In this document: piece after piece, positions 9,346 to 21,200 of the stretch
Layout of the letters: each line of letters starts with the position of its first letter
Numbering within the stretch: position 1 is the first letter of the stretch
Assembly (NCBI GenBank): GCA_033807775.1
Contig: CM066319.1
Span: forward strand, 136,512,983 to 136,576,982
Direction: 5' to 3'
Source of the DNA: Saussurea involucrata
Lineage: Eukaryota > Streptophyta > Magnoliopsida > Asterales > Asteraceae
DNA length: 64,000 nucleotides
Translations under genes and position numbers: made by a program
The notes under the pieces: generated by a model
Told to the model about the DNA's origin: nothing
The model's input: the letters and a program-made list of their open reading frames with translations, nothing else
The model's database searches: none

Positions 9346-12231
9346 ATGGAGTTTGTTGATGAGCACAATGAAATAGCCATGCTTCAGAAGCCGAAACAAG
9401 CTGCGGGATTCCACGATATCGTCGATTTTCTTAAATCCTCGCACATCTCTTATGCCCTAACGGTGAGCCCAACCATCTATATCGAACATCAGACACAATT
9501 TTGGGAGAATGCCACTGTTAGTTTCGAAGAAGGGCAGAAAACCATTCGAACAAGGGTTTGTGATAAACCCTTGAAAGTCACAGAGGAGGTTATTCGCATC
9601 TCTCTTCACTTGGATGTTGCCTCAGGTATAACCTCTCTATCTTCTGATGACCTATATTCGACTTTACAAAGAATGGGGTATGAAGGTCCCATTGGTGTTT
9701 TTAAATTCTACAAGTCAAAAATTTTCAACCAATGGAGATTTCTTGTTCATACCCTGATGCACTGTATTTCCAAGAAAACTACTGGATGGAGTGAGTTCAG
9801 CAGTCCCATTGCATATGCCTTGGTCTGCTTATCCACTGCCAGAAAGTACAATTTTTCAGCTATGATCTTTAATGATCTTGTATCAAACCTGGAATCCAAA
9901 AAGCGATTTTATATGTATCCAAGGTTTGTTCAAGAAGTGATAACTAAGGAATTGACGGACTTACCTCAGTTTGATGAGGTATATGTACCAAAATCCCCTA
10001 AAGGGAAGGTTTTTTCAAATATGAAAAGACTTCCTAGGGACTCGGAAGGAGTTGACACACCATTGTTCTCTACAATGATGGTTGTGTCCCACACAAATGA
10101 AGGTATGGCATCAGGGTCAAGGCCCTCATTAGACACACCCACTGATGACCAATCCCAACCTTCCATCTCAAAAGACATCCCTCAGTCCATTCTTGAACGA
10201 CCCACTCCCACAATAACCAAAAGGTTTGAAAGAAGAAAGGTGCACAAGGTTCCTTCCCTTGATGTACCTACTCAGAGCCCTAAGCCTTTAAGCCCTCAGT
10301 TGGAGCATTCTCCAATTGAGAATATCAACAGGGAAACCACAGGGGTGTCTCCCAACCCCAAGAAGGTGCTCTCTAAGGAGAAGGATGAGCATATGGGTGC
10401 TAAGGCTGCCACTACTTCTGCTAGCACAGAGAAGGACAGTGGTAACATAAATAAGACCTTCCCCATGGCAACTCTAAATGAGAAATCATTAGGAGGACCC
10501 AGGTGCCAAGAAACCAAGGGGGCAGTTAGTGCTTCTGCTAGGCAGAAGGCTTCTGCTAAAACTTCCAAGGATCCCTTAAAGAAGGTAAAAACTTCTAAAA
10601 AGGGTGAGGATAGACATAACAAAGAGGAATTGATGGCTACTTCCAGTGATCCTTTAAAGAAGGTAAACACTTCTAAACAAGGTGAGGATAGATATAACTA
10701 TGATGAATTGATGGAAACCATTGGAAATGTCAACTTGGATGTTATGGCACAGAAGAAGGAGATTGAGCAACTGAAGACTGTGGTCACCTACCAACAGTCT
10801 CAAATTGAGAAGCTCAAGAAGATGGTCACCAAGTTGTTACACAGAAAGAAAAAGGCAAGATTTGTGCTGAGAAGAAGAATTCCAACTGATGATGCTCCCA
10901 AAAAGGGGGAGTCAGAGTCAGAATCAGAAGCAGAACTGAATATGAAGGGTCTACAAGTTGAGGGGGAGACAGTTCAGATGGAGACTGAGATGGAAATTGA
11001 TAATGCACAGTTTAAGGGGGAGTTCAGTGCACAGAATAAGGGGGAGACAGAAAAGGTGGAAGAGCTTGTTAAAGAAGCAGAAACTGTAAAGGCAGCAGTA
11101 ACTGAAGTTCCAAAAGAAGCAGTAACTGAAGTTGAAGCAGAAACTGTTAATGCTGCAAATGTTCATGAAGCAGCAGAAATCATACAAGAAGTAGTAACAG
11201 AAATCTTGAAAGCAGCAGTAACAGAGAAAGAGCCTGAAACTGAAGTAGCAGCAGAAACTGTTAATGCTGCTGACTCTAAGCAAGCAGCAGAAACAGTTAA
11301 TGCTGCTCAATCTACAAAGAAAGCAGTAACAGAAACAGAAGCTGAAACAGTAACAGAGAAGCTTACAGTAGAAGAAGTGGAGGTTGCAGAGGCTTTAATC
11401 AAAGCCAAACATGATACACCTCCAACTGCCAAGAAACAGAAAGAAACTAAGGATGCAAAGATGGTTTTCAGCAGAAAGAGAACAAAGTCTGTGGGTACTA
11501 AAAAGAAGTTTGTAAAGAAGCAAAGGGTAGAACCTGTTGAGAAACCAGTGGTAGAAGAGAAAGAAAAGGAAGAAGTTGCCAAGGATGAAGGACAAGGAGA
11601 TAGTAAGACAGGTCAATCCAGTAATGCACAATCACTTAGCAATGAACAATGTGACTTGTACATCACTATGGTTGATACTGAACCAATCAAAGTGACTCCA
11701 TTAGATTCAAAACCTCCTGAAATCAGTCACTGGGATACTTTGATAGATGATAGAAAGGAGTATATCAGACTCAAGAGAGCTGATGGGCAGTTTGAAGTCT
11801 ACAGAACATGGGGACAATTTATAAGAAGATGCTCAAGATCTGACTTGGAAGAGATGTTCAAAGTAGGCATGCAGATCTATGGTAACATGTTGACAGAAAG
11901 AGGTATGTCTATCACAAAGATGGTGTTAGAATACCTATGCCTAATGTTCAGACCAGAAGTAGTTCAGCACATAACAGCAAGACCTTTTCAAGCAGTAACC
12001 CACTGGATGCTCTATGAAAATTGTGGAGTGTATGTTATATCAATTGACAACACATATCAGGAGTATTATCTGGTGGATGAAATCTACAAACACTGCATGA
12101 AAAGACTGAAAGGGATGTTACATGTAAAATTGGTCTGCAACAAAGACTCTGCTATGGGAAGATTCTTGGTAATAAGGATTGTAAATCAGAGTCTAGGTTT
12201 AAGTCCTGATCTATGCTTATATGATGACTAA
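9346..12231 (+). CDS. Retrotransposon ORF2 of unknown function (961 aa), in the place of pol
   Basis: I choose ATG 9346 (MEFVDEHNEIAM); the open frame upstream of it has no ATG. Residues 1-230 are a globular domain with FNQWRFLVHTLMHCISKKTTGW and FYMYPRFVQ, a block I recognise from extra ORFs in Asteraceae Copia elements. Residues about 240-460 are low-complexity and Ser/Pro/Lys rich. Residues about 465-505 form a coiled coil (EIEQLKTVVTYQQSQIEKLKK) followed by a basic patch (HRKKKARFVLRRR). Residues about 540-690 are acidic with repeated ETVNAA/AVTE units, and KKKFVKKQR is NLS-like. The C-terminal 170 residues (ISHWDTLIDDRKEY to GLSPDLCLYDD) form a second globular domain. There are no catalytic motifs of integrase, RT, RNase H or protease. 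The frame is intact over 961 codons in a young element, so it may be expressed from the internal promoter. Function unknown. Confidence 0.8.
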   Translation: MEFVDEHNEIAMLQKPKQAAGFHDIVDFLKSSHISYALTVSPTIYIEHQTQFWENATVSFEEGQKTIRTRVCDKPLKVTEEVIRISLHLDVASGITSLSSDDLYSTLQRMGYEGPIGVFKFYKSKIFNQWRFLVHTLMHCISKKTTGWSEFSSPIAYALVCLSTARKYNFSAMIFNDLVSNLESKKRFYMYPRFVQEVITKELTDLPQFDEVYVPKSPKGKVFSNMKRLPRDSEGVDTPLFSTMMVVSHTNEGMASGSRPSLDTPTDDQSQPSISKDIPQSILERPTPTITKRFERRKVHKVPSLDVPTQSPKPLSPQLEHSPIENINRETTGVSPNPKKVLSKEKDEHMGAKAATTSASTEKDSGNINKTFPMATLNEKSLGGPRCQETKGAVSASARQKASAKTSKDPLKKVKTSKKGEDRHNKEELMATSSDPLKKVNTSKQGEDRYNYDELMETIGNVNLDVMAQKKEIEQLKTVVTYQQSQIEKLKKMVTKLLHRKKKARFVLRRRIPTDDAPKKGESESESEAELNMKGLQVEGETVQMETEMEIDNAQFKGEFSAQNKGETEKVEELVKEAETVKAAVTEVPKEAVTEVEAETVNAANVHEAAEIIQEVVTEILKAAVTEKEPETEVAAETVNAADSKQAAETVNAAQSTKKAVTETEAETVTEKLTVEEVEVAEALIKAKHDTPPTAKKQKETKDAKMVFSRKRTKSVGTKKKFVKKQRVEPVEKPVVEEKEKEEVAKDEGQGDSKTGQSSNAQSLSNEQCDLYITMVDTEPIKVTPLDSKPPEISHWDTLIDDRKEYIRLKRADGQFEVYRTWGQFIRRCSRSDLEEMFKVGMQIYGNMLTERGMSITKMVLEYLCLMFRPEVVQHITARPFQAVTHWMLYENCGVYVISIDNTYQEYYLVDEIYKHCMKRLKGMLHVKLVCNKDSAMGRFLVIRIVNQSLGLSPDLCLYDD

Positions 12232-12279
12232 GTTTTGGTAGCATCATTTGAAGAACTTGACTTCTTTTCCTAAAAGTCA

Positions 12280-12293
12280 AGTTAGGGGGAGAT
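12280..12293 (+). other. Polypurine tract
   Basis: AGTTAGGGGGAGAT directly abuts the 3' LTR. It is the plus-strand primer site of the element. Confidence 0.85.
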
Positions 12294-13137
12294 TGTTGGG
12301 AACTGAAAATGAGCTAAGTATGGATAATGCTGCTAGTCCATGATTTCTACTGCTAAGTCTACATTAATACTGCCAGAAGAAAGTTAATACTGCTGGGCAA
12401 GATTACTACTGCGTATACATGGTTAGTACTGCTAGACAAGGTTACTACTGCTAGACAAGATTACTACTGCGTATACATGGTTAGTACTGCTAGACCAAAT
12501 TACTACTGCGTATAAACGGTTAGTACTGCTAGACCAAATTACTACTGCGTATACACGGTTAGTACTGCTAGACCAAATTACTACTGCAAGAAATGGTTAG
12601 TACTGCTGAGCTGAGATACTACTGCTAGAAGACTGTGAAGGTTAATACTGCTGAAGGTCGTTAATGCTGCTAAGTCAAATGATTGTTAATACTGCTGACT
12701 TGATAAGTTTGGTATGCGATACTTTTGGAGACAAAGAAGGAATTGATCAAGATATGTTTAACGAAGATTCAGAAGATCAATTTACTTTTGATAGTTATCT
12801 TGTAATTACTTTTGTATAAATAGTATTGATAGATAGCTATTAGAAAAGAGATGATAGACGAGTTAATATACGTGTGAAATAGAATTCGATATTGATTAAA
12901 GAGAGAATTAACCTCAAGGTGTAAGAACCCTATTTCTAGAGAAGTAGAAGTCGTCTTGTTGAGCCTGTTCAACAAGATTGAGGTTTGGTTGTTAATATTG
13001 TGATTCGAAACAGTGAATACAAAATTGTGAATTTTCTGTTACATTGTTCTTGATTGTGAGAATTAAAGTTCTTTTCCGCAGATTCTTTAATTCTGAATTC
13101 TAAGTGTTTATTGTCTTGTTAAGATTTGATCCTGACA
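12294..13137 (+). mobile_element. 3' LTR of the Copia-type element
   Basis: Same length as the 5' LTR (844 bp) with about five substitutions that I can see (for example GTAAACGG against GTACACGG). It repeats the decamer array (about 12330-12700) and the TATAAATA box (12815-12822). The next base starts a truncated MITE, with no target duplication. Confidence 0.92.
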
Positions 13138-13829
13138 ACAAAACGCTACTTGGAGTAGCTTTTAGGTAGCTTTTTGTGAATATTCCAATATTGCCCTCAT
13201 TAATATTAATTATTATTTATTATTTATTAACTAGTATTATAAATAAATATTAATTTTTTAAATAAATTAATATTAATTGATTTTTATTAACTATTATTAT
13301 AAATAAATATTAGATTTTAAATTTAATTATTATTAATTAATTAATATTAACTGAAAATTATTAAATTAAGTTTTATTTAACATTGATATTAATTTTAATT
13401 ATTTAGATATATTGTTAACCATATAAATTATTTTTATATATTTTTTTAATATTATTCAATATATTATAATTATCAAGACTACATATTTTATGTAACGGTT
13501 AATTAAAATCATAAGTTAATATATATTTTTTCTAAAACTTGTTTCAATAAATTCAAAATTTATAATATATATATGCAACAATAAATTTTAAATTCTTTTA
13601 ATTACTATATTGGTTGTATTAAGTAATATATTATATTGCTATAAATTTATTTTAATTATATAATTAAATATTGTAATTGATAATTTTTTTGAAGATATGC
13701 TTTTTAGTCATTTTACATGCTCATAAGCTAGTTTTTGCCAAACATGACTTCTTCATCATCTAGCTTATCAGTCAACAACTAGCTTATAAGCCATCAACTA
13801 GCTTATCAGCTAGTTTGCCAAACATAGCC
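13138..13829 (-). mobile_element. Tourist-like MITE, 5' truncated
   Basis: Reverse-complement relative of the complete element at 53532-54299. It shares the block AACGCTACTTGRAGTAGC and ends TTTGCCAAACATAGCC, followed by TAA. Its other terminus is missing where the Copia-type LTR begins. The interior is almost pure A/T with no coding capacity. Confidence 0.75.
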
Positions 13830-13832
13830 TAA

Positions 13833-14137
13833 GGGGCTGTTTGGTTGATTTTCCATTAAGTCCTGTATGAATAAAGTTGTCTGTATGGATTAATCTGTTT
13901 GTATAGATTGGAAAGATTTTTGTTTGGGAGGGTGTTTTCATAGATGGAAGGACCATGTTTTTTAATTGGGAGAGACTGGTTTGGACAAAACTTGACTTTC
14001 TGCATAAAGCTCCCTCCTAAAGGCTTAATAAATAAGTCACTTTCTATATCATTAAGCCACTACCAAACAGTCATGTATAGCTGACTGAATAAGCTATATG
14101 TCCCATTAAGCTCATTAAGCTGCTAACAAACAGGCCA
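13833..14137. mobile_element. Tourist-like MITE, TSD TAA
   Basis: Starts GGGGCTGTTTGGTTG and ends CTAACAAACAGGCCA, giving imperfect inverted termini. TAA flanks it at 13830-13832 and 14138-14140. The 305-bp size, termini and 3-bp TSD fit a PIF/Harbinger-derived MITE. Confidence 0.65.
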
Positions 14138-14246
14138 TAAGTAGCTTATCAATAAGCTAGCTTATATGTATCCGAACATGTCTCCAAAAAATAAACTGAC
14201 TTATAAGTTAGTTAATAAGCTACCTTATTTTGGCCAAACGATGCCC
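14138..14246. mobile_element. MITE remnant
   Basis: Repeats of AAGCTAGCTTAT and the end TTTTGGCCAAACGATGCCC resemble the termini of the Tourist-like family next to it. It is probably the remaining half of an element split by the preceding insertion. From 14247 to 14354 I see nothing recognisable. Confidence 0.45.
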
Positions 14247-14359
14247 AACACTAGAGGAACCCAACTTGTATATTCAAAACTATTTCGGGCATCTTCAATA
14301 GATTTAAAAAAATAAAATAATATGGAGAATCCAAGTCTAAATTAAAAAAAAATTGTAAT

Positions 14360-15403
14360 TGTAACAACTCAGTCTAAAATAAGCATTCAAAACATATAAT
14401 AAAGCATTTCCAAAACTGGGTCCCAAAATTTCTTTCATAACATCTGTCTCGAAATTAGGTTGGCGGAAACAACCTATACACAACTGAGAATGAACTAGCT
14501 ACTAAAAGTATGAGTGGCGATATCTCTATCTGCATCTGTGCTCTATCCTGCTCTTGCTCGACTACCTGAACCTCATGCAATCTGCTTGCCTGAAAAGGTT
14601 TAGTTTGGAAAATGCGAGGGTTAGACCATGAGGTCTAGTGATTCCCTCCTGACAGTCCTAAAAAACATTTAAAATCAGTTTCTAACTTTCAAATATCTTT
14701 GCATAAAACTTTCTCATAACTTTCAAATGTATACAAGACTTTCAATAATAAACTTTCACATAGCTGAACAGTAAAAATCTTTCACGGATAAATCCGCTCC
14801 CGTAAATGGCACCCTGAAGTAACCCGAGGGTGACAACGAGTCAGTATCACGCTGCCTTACTGGGACTCATTCCCATGGCATAAACGGAACCTCCCCCCGA
14901 CGTGAGTACTGGCGGAACCTCCCCCCGACTTAGCCAATTTACGTCTACACAATGTATGCATACATCTCACATAAAACTTTCACATAAAAGCATTCACGGA
15001 ATAGGTCCGCCCCATAAATCATACACGGGATAGTCCCGCCCCATAAATCATACACGGGATAGGCCCGCCCCATAAATCATACACAAATCTCATTAAAAAC
15101 TGTAAACAACTTTCATGCAATTTAAAGCATAAGAATAAAACATGGCATTTCTCATCATGTACTTGCTTTAGAAAACATGTTAAATCCATACGTTTTAGTT
15201 TAGAAAACTCACCTGATGCTCTTACTTCTCATTTCCTACTCTGATCCGTACTTCCAATCGATCTACCTGAATGGATGGACAAAACATAAGCTGATCATTC
15301 AACTTTTCGGACAACACTACTTTCCGGAAAACACACATTCCGGACAACACTACTCTCCGGACAACACTACTTTCCGGACAACACATATTCCGGACAACAC
15401 TAC
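14360..15403 (-). mobile_element. 3' LTR, distal part
   Basis: Matches the 5' LTR at 34629 almost base for base. It contains three 31-bp repeats of the ACACGGGATAGGCCCGCCCC type (about 14995-15085) and a CCGGACAACACTAC minisatellite (about 15304-15403) into which the LARD inserted. Splice-like signals on the minus strand: exon 2 at 15213-15266, donor CAG/GTGAGT at 15207-15212, hairpin TAGACC-ATGA-GGTCTA at 14622-14637 and acceptor CAG at 14590-14592. Confidence 0.92.
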
Positions 15404-17599
15404 TGTAACGTCCCAAAAATTACAAGCAAATTTAAATTTTTAAATAAACATTTCATTTATAACAATTCATTAAATGATCCCAACGTCTCGTTTGCAAACT
15501 CATAATTAATATCTTCAAAATAAAAACCAGCGGAATAAACGTTTAATTATTAAAAACCAAAAAGCAACCAGCTCTCCTCGCGCGCCAGTGTGTACTCGTC
15601 ACGCCTTAGAGCCGCCCGCACCTGAAACCACAATTTATTGGGAAAGGGTAAGCAAGAAGCTTAGTGAATTCAAACACCATAAATAACACAGTTATTTCCA
15701 CACCACCATAAACAGATAATAGCACATAAACAGCATACAAGTCTACGAACAAATCATAGACGTGCATACTCACACCAACCCACCTAATAGGCAAACGTCG
15801 GTCCCACCGACCACACGACAACCGTGCAAACGCAACCCGGCACCCCCGGGTTCATACGCCGCCCGCGTATACAACCTTCGCAACCCGGCACCCCCGGGTT
15901 CATACGCCACCCGCGTATACAACCTTTGGCCCCACCAAGTCACTACGCTACCCGCGTATAAAATCTCCGGCCCCGCCGGATCCTCGGTCCCACCGAGTTA
16001 ACGTAACAACATAGTATCAACTAGACACCCCACTATCTGGTTCCACAACACAATCACATAAAGCTACCACACACGTACTATAGCAATGATAAAACAACCG
16101 TTATTAGATCCGACTAAACACCCCACAATTTAACCCCACACCACAAGCAAATAGAACTACCACACATACACACAACGTAATGTAAAAATAACCGACATTA
16201 GTTATAGTGAGAGAACTCACCTCGAATGCGCGCCTAGCTTAACAATACAATTCAAGCTTCACAATTACGGTCACTTCCCAGCACCTAAACGCATGTTAAA
16301 ACGTGTCAATACGAGACCCGGACCCTACGACACGACACACGCTTAACCCGTCACTAAAACTATTTTCCATTCTCGCCAAACAGGTCTGTTCGGGACCTGT
16401 TTCGACCCCTTTAAACCCAGAAAATTCCCAATATTATTTTATGATTTGAAAGTAATCTGAGATAGGGTTCCAAGGACATATTATACACCTCCTAACGATT
16501 TTTCTACAATTAAATACGGATTTTATAAGAATGGTTCGCAGAACAGTGAAAAACAGCAGTTATCGGTATAAAACGACGATTTGGCCTATGCTACGTTCCG
16601 AACTGGATTTTGCACAAAACACAGAAAAGTTGCTAGACTCGGAAAGGGAACTTTTGGCACCGGTTTCACCCCAATCCGAGTTACGAGTAAAGAGTTATGG
16701 TTAATGCAAAACAGGAATAGAAACTGCAGTTTTTTTACATAAAATGACGAACTGCTGTAAAAACGACCACTTTTTCACCTAGCTAGAGGCCGAACCAGAT
16801 TTCCGCTAAAACACGGAAAATGTGCCCGACCCAGAACGTGAACCGTGGGCACCAGTTTCGCCTCAAACCGAGCTACGGAGAAAAAGTTATGGCCGACGCA
16901 AAGTAGGGACAGAAAGTGATTTTTAAAACGGTTTAGATATCACGGACGTACGAAGGCTGGACAACACCAATCACTACCCACTGCCGACTCCGGCGGTTGT
17001 GGTCGGCGACGGCGGCAGCCACCACCGGCGGTGGCGGTTTCGGCAATAACGCAAGAAGGAAACAAGACGAAAAGAAATCTTACCTCGCGACGACACAACC
17101 GTGACACACGACTCCGGCTTCTCTTGTCTCTCACTCGCTCTCCCTCTCTCTCTCCGGCGAGCCTTCTCTCTCTCCGGCGACTCTTTCTCTCTCACTCCGG
17201 CCGACACACAAGAAGCAAAGGAGCCGTAGGGTTTGGTTTTTGATAATCTTATTCTTTCTCTTCTTGACTCACGGCACCCAATCAACAACAAAAAAAAATG
17301 AGAAGGGTTTGGTTTAGTTTTCTACTCTTCTTCCTTTTGGCTTGCTGATCACGCCACACACCAAACAAAATACAAAAATGGATTTGGGTTATACAATAGC
17401 ATGGGCCGAAGCTCTAACCCTTTGGCCCTTTAACACAATTGGCCCTTCAACTACAAACCTTCTCGCAACTAGCCAAAATTCCGACATTTTTACGATTAGG
17501 TCTAACTCGACTAACCCCGTTAACGGACACCACATTAAATAAAACTTAAAAAAAAAGAATTAACACTAATAAATTACATACCGGGATACGGGCTTTACA
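15404..17599 (-). mobile_element. LARD LTR1 (left, 2196 bp)
   Basis: Runs TGTAACGTCCCA to GGGCTTTACA. It is 104 bp longer than LTR2 and LTR3: it keeps a segment of about 55 bp near 15500-15555 that the others lack, and it has one extra 48-bp unit (about 15828-15876, CCCGGCACCCCCGGGTTCAT type). Minus-strand splice-like signals: donor GAG/GTAAGA at 17083, acceptor TTTAG at 16285-16287, exon 2 at 16221-16284, donor GAG/GTGAGT at 16215-16220, hairpin TAAGC-AAGAA-GCTTA at 15649-15663 and acceptor TTTCAG at 15622-15624. A GC-rich, TC-rich block (about 16980-17220) probably contains the promoter and leader. Confidence 0.93.
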
Positions 17600-17841
17600 A
17601 CTCTCCCCCACTTGGATTAGACTTCGTCCCCGAAGTCTACGTCCACAAACAGCTCTTAATAATTCTCTCGCATTTGATGATATCCCAAACTCAATCCACT
17701 TTCAAGCTTTAACCATTCTAAAGCTGCTCACAGTATACCCTACAGGATACTCGACTACGATCATTCCTACCCTTAACTGTCGATTAACTTCCACGAATTC
17801 TAATAGACTCCAAAGATTTTCAATAAATTATATTAACAAAA

Positions 17842-18296
17842 CATCGACCCCCTGCCGAACATCGGTCCAACCGATTACAATAACAAACATCGGCCACCCG
17901 CCGAACATCGGTCTAACCGATTACAATAACAAACATCGGCCACACGCCGAACATCGGTCCAACCGATTACAATAACAAACATCGGCCACCCGCCGAACAT
18001 CGGTCCAACCGATTACAATAACAAACATCGGCCACCCGCCGAACATCGGTCCAACCGATTACAATAACAAACATCGGCCACCCGCCGAACATCGGTCCAA
18101 CCGATTACAATAACGAACATCGGCCACCCGCCGAACATCGGTCCAACCGATTACAATAACAAACATCGGCCACCCGCCGAACATCGGTCCAACCGATTAC
18201 AATAACGAACATCGGCCACCCGCCGAACATCGGTCCAACCGATTACAATAACAAACATCGGCCACCCGCCGAACATCGGTCCAACCGATTACAATA
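17842..18296. repeat. 46-bp tandem array, about 10 copies, two hairpins per unit
   Basis: Each unit has two halves that both begin AACATCGG. The first contains the inverted repeat CGGC-CACCC-GCCG and the second ATCGGT-CCA-ACCGAT. Units are nearly identical, differing at single sites such as CAAC/CGAAC. Copied in internal region 2 at 23963-24417. I do not find it in the related plus-strand LARD (45165-49576). Confidence 0.93.
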
Positions 18297-21200
18297 AAAC
18301 ACATAGGCGTGGTATTATCCTAGACACTAACACAAATAGATATCCCCCACAATCAAGTCAACTAACACACACGTAGGTCATTCCCTTAACCGATACTACC
18401 CGGCCTACATTACCAACACGCGTGGAATACCCAAGCTCCCACCGTCGACGTATCCCCCACACTCGCTCTACAAAGCTAATTTATCTGAACCGAGGATACA
18501 CCCTGACACCTACCTCTCAGGTAACGCCTCAGGGCCCCTCACATCGGAATTACCTCTCAGGTAAGTGCCCAAAACTATATCCTCCTAGCACCTACTAGAA
18601 AGCCTAGGCTATAACACCTGAACACCGGGGCCTCACCCCGAGATACCCAACCGACCACTACCAGCGACTGACTAACGTGCCTAAGGATCCAAAGCAAAAC
18701 AGCCTACCCACAAGTGCCTATCCCGGATTGTCTCCCTCACCCAAACGTGTAAATACTCGACGTGCAATGAATGCCCAACGGTGCGACAAAACAATTCATC
18801 AACAAGACTCCACCTCGAGTCATTAAAACCGGGCAATTAGCCCATGACTAACTCCAAGTCAAAACCGAGCAAAATGCTCCACGCTTGCTAGACCCATAAG
18901 TCGGTCAAAAACGCGTTTAAATTAAGTCTAAGCAAGCAATACTCTAAAATCAACATTAGTCCCAAACTCAACACGGGTTAAACAATAGAGTTTTCCAAAA
19001 GGACTCACACCCTTAAAATTCTCAAAATGACACATAACACTTAAAAGCGCATTTCCCAAATGGTTTACAAAATCATTTACAAAAATGTTTTCAACGTCAA
19101 GATTTTCCATTTCAAAAAGACCGTAAGCAATAAAACTACTATTACTAGGTCGGTAGTTACGCAAAAATGGACACGCTCGTCCCACATATGAAAATCATGT
19201 TGAAAATCATCTCATTGCAGCTTAATTTACTCATAAACGTAAGCGAAATAAATAATTTCTTTGAAAATGAACCGTCACGGTTCTAGTATGAATTGACTCA
19301 TGACATGTATTTAAAGTAACCGCCCGACCTTACACCGGGTGCGACAAAAGCATGCACATAGTTTCAAAATCAGTCCCACGACGTTTGACCCCAAAATTCC
19401 TCTTTTTCAACATAAAATGTCGTGGCACAGGGTTCACTAACAAATCTTACGCACGTCGGCTAGTCATACAAAACGATAAAACGGTTTACAAATATATTTT
19501 TGTTAAAACACAACTGTCTCGTGTAAGTTTCAAACTTAAGATAAAAAAACCAATCCGTTTCCACCATTTGAAAATATCGACTAAAACCTAATAAAATCTC
19601 AAAAGGTGGGGTTCTTTAATTTGATTTACAAGATTTCCCCAAATGGTCACATAAACAAATAAGATATGCACCACGTGAAATTAAACCCACACGACTCAAC
19701 ATGCCGTAAAACAGAACTTATCTTAACCAACTCACTCAATTAGCTTTATACAGACATCATGGAATGTAACTTTCCGTCTCAACTCTAACATATGTGGAGG
19801 AGTTCCAATGTTAAAGTCACAAGCCGTAGTCACTTGCCCAACATTTTAAACACCACAAAACACGGATATCATTTTACCCGAAAGAACCGTTGGAAAAATA
19901 AAGAAATGAGACAAATTCTAACAAAGTTTGCACTCCCGTGATAAAACGATTTCATACACTTTCAAAACCATATTTCAAAATCTTGTGTGTGTGCTGAACA
20001 TTTCCCAAAATTCCAAAACACCATCCATAAAATGATTTGAAACACAAGAATTTGTTAATGCAATCTATTTCAAAATCAAACTTTGTGCATGACTCAGTCA
20101 GCATTCTACGCCTCGACTCCTACTCCTCCAAATCTCTCCGATCCACTAACGTCATCCGGACATTTAAACCTCTTAGGCAAGTTGGGAAATTACGCCAAAT
20201 AATCCCTGCGATTTTTCCTCCAATCAAAGTCGAGCCTATAAGCCTATGATTCTAGCACAATCATCCATCTTGACCCGAAACAAACATCATCCTTAGCGTC
20301 ACTCCAAGTGATCAGTACTAGAATCGTCCTTTTATTCCAACAACTACTAATTTTATAACCTCCGACACTACCCCAACGATCATCCCATCAAAGCAAAACA
20401 AGTACACACCTGTACTAGTAGGTTTACTATAGTCGTTCCTTCTTGTGATGGCTATTCTGGGTAGATATTACAACGAGTTATTAGCACATAATAACTCACA
20501 CTAACAATGCGCACGCTCAACTCCTTGGATTCCTCGTGACATCCCCCGACTCGAGCATTGATCCTGTGTTTCCGATAGTAGGAGCTCTTCTACTACCTTC
20601 CACACCTATCATCACTCGTTCTGAGTTCCATCCGATGGGTCCAAGTAGTTTTTCACCGATAACTACACACATATGCCCACACCGGCATATGTACACACTC
20701 TTCCTAGCTCCCTAGGAATCATCATAATACCCCACTACCCTTGCTAGGGCGGAACCCCCACTAACCCTGACAAGTCGCCTCGTAAACGCACAGTCGTATA
20801 CGGTGGAAACCAGATAGACATTCGAATATAAGATTCTATCCTACAACGGTTGGACTCAAACAAGAGTTGCGCAATAGAACTAAATCCAACATTCTAAGGC
20901 TATTCAGTTCCTACCGCATACAACCTCTAGTGCATTCGCTTAACAACCTATCAAAGTTAGCATAAGTTCCTAATAGCAAGTAACAACCATACAATACAGT
21001 GTAATAAGCACCAAGCAATTTAGCATACATACTCCTATGTTCTAGAAAGCAATCTAGTACACATACTCATACATAAACACCCTTCCCAGCTCTCTAGGAA
21101 CTTCCTCTTATCCCACTACCCTTGCTACTACCGAATCCCTACTAATTATAATGAGTGACCTCGCGAATACCCGATTATATGCAGTGCGAAATAAATAGAC

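Larger units (their letters stand above)
6070..13137 (+). mobile_element. Non-autonomous Copia-type element with gag and a second large ORF
   Basis: Two 844-bp LTRs (6070-6913, 12294-13137), a PBS (6916-6927), a polypurine tract (12280-12293) and an internal region of about 5.4 kb define the element. The internal region holds a split gag, a broken protease and a separate ORF of 961 codons. No integrase, reverse transcriptase or RNase H is visible, so it must borrow them. The LTRs differ at only a handful of sites that I can see, so insertion was recent. The flanking 5-mers (TCGAT left, ACAAA right) do not match, and both neighbours are truncated at the borders. This suggests ectopic recombination or a deletion-associated insertion. 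The decamer TTANTACTGC is dense in the LTR, in the gag coding region and upstream of the second ORF. Confidence 0.88.

Noticed and set aside
10296..11582. Antisense open frames within ORF2 (Phe/Cys/Ser rich)
   Set aside because: Mirror of Lys/Glu/Ala-rich coding on the plus strand; no independent support.
15762..16001. Proline-rich frames in LARD LTR1
   Set aside because: Translation of CCCGGCACCCCCGGG-type repeats; the length differs between LTR copies and there is no start context.
17842..18296. CRISPR-like array
   Set aside because: Units are contiguous 46-bp tandem repeats with no unique spacers, in plant retroelement DNA.
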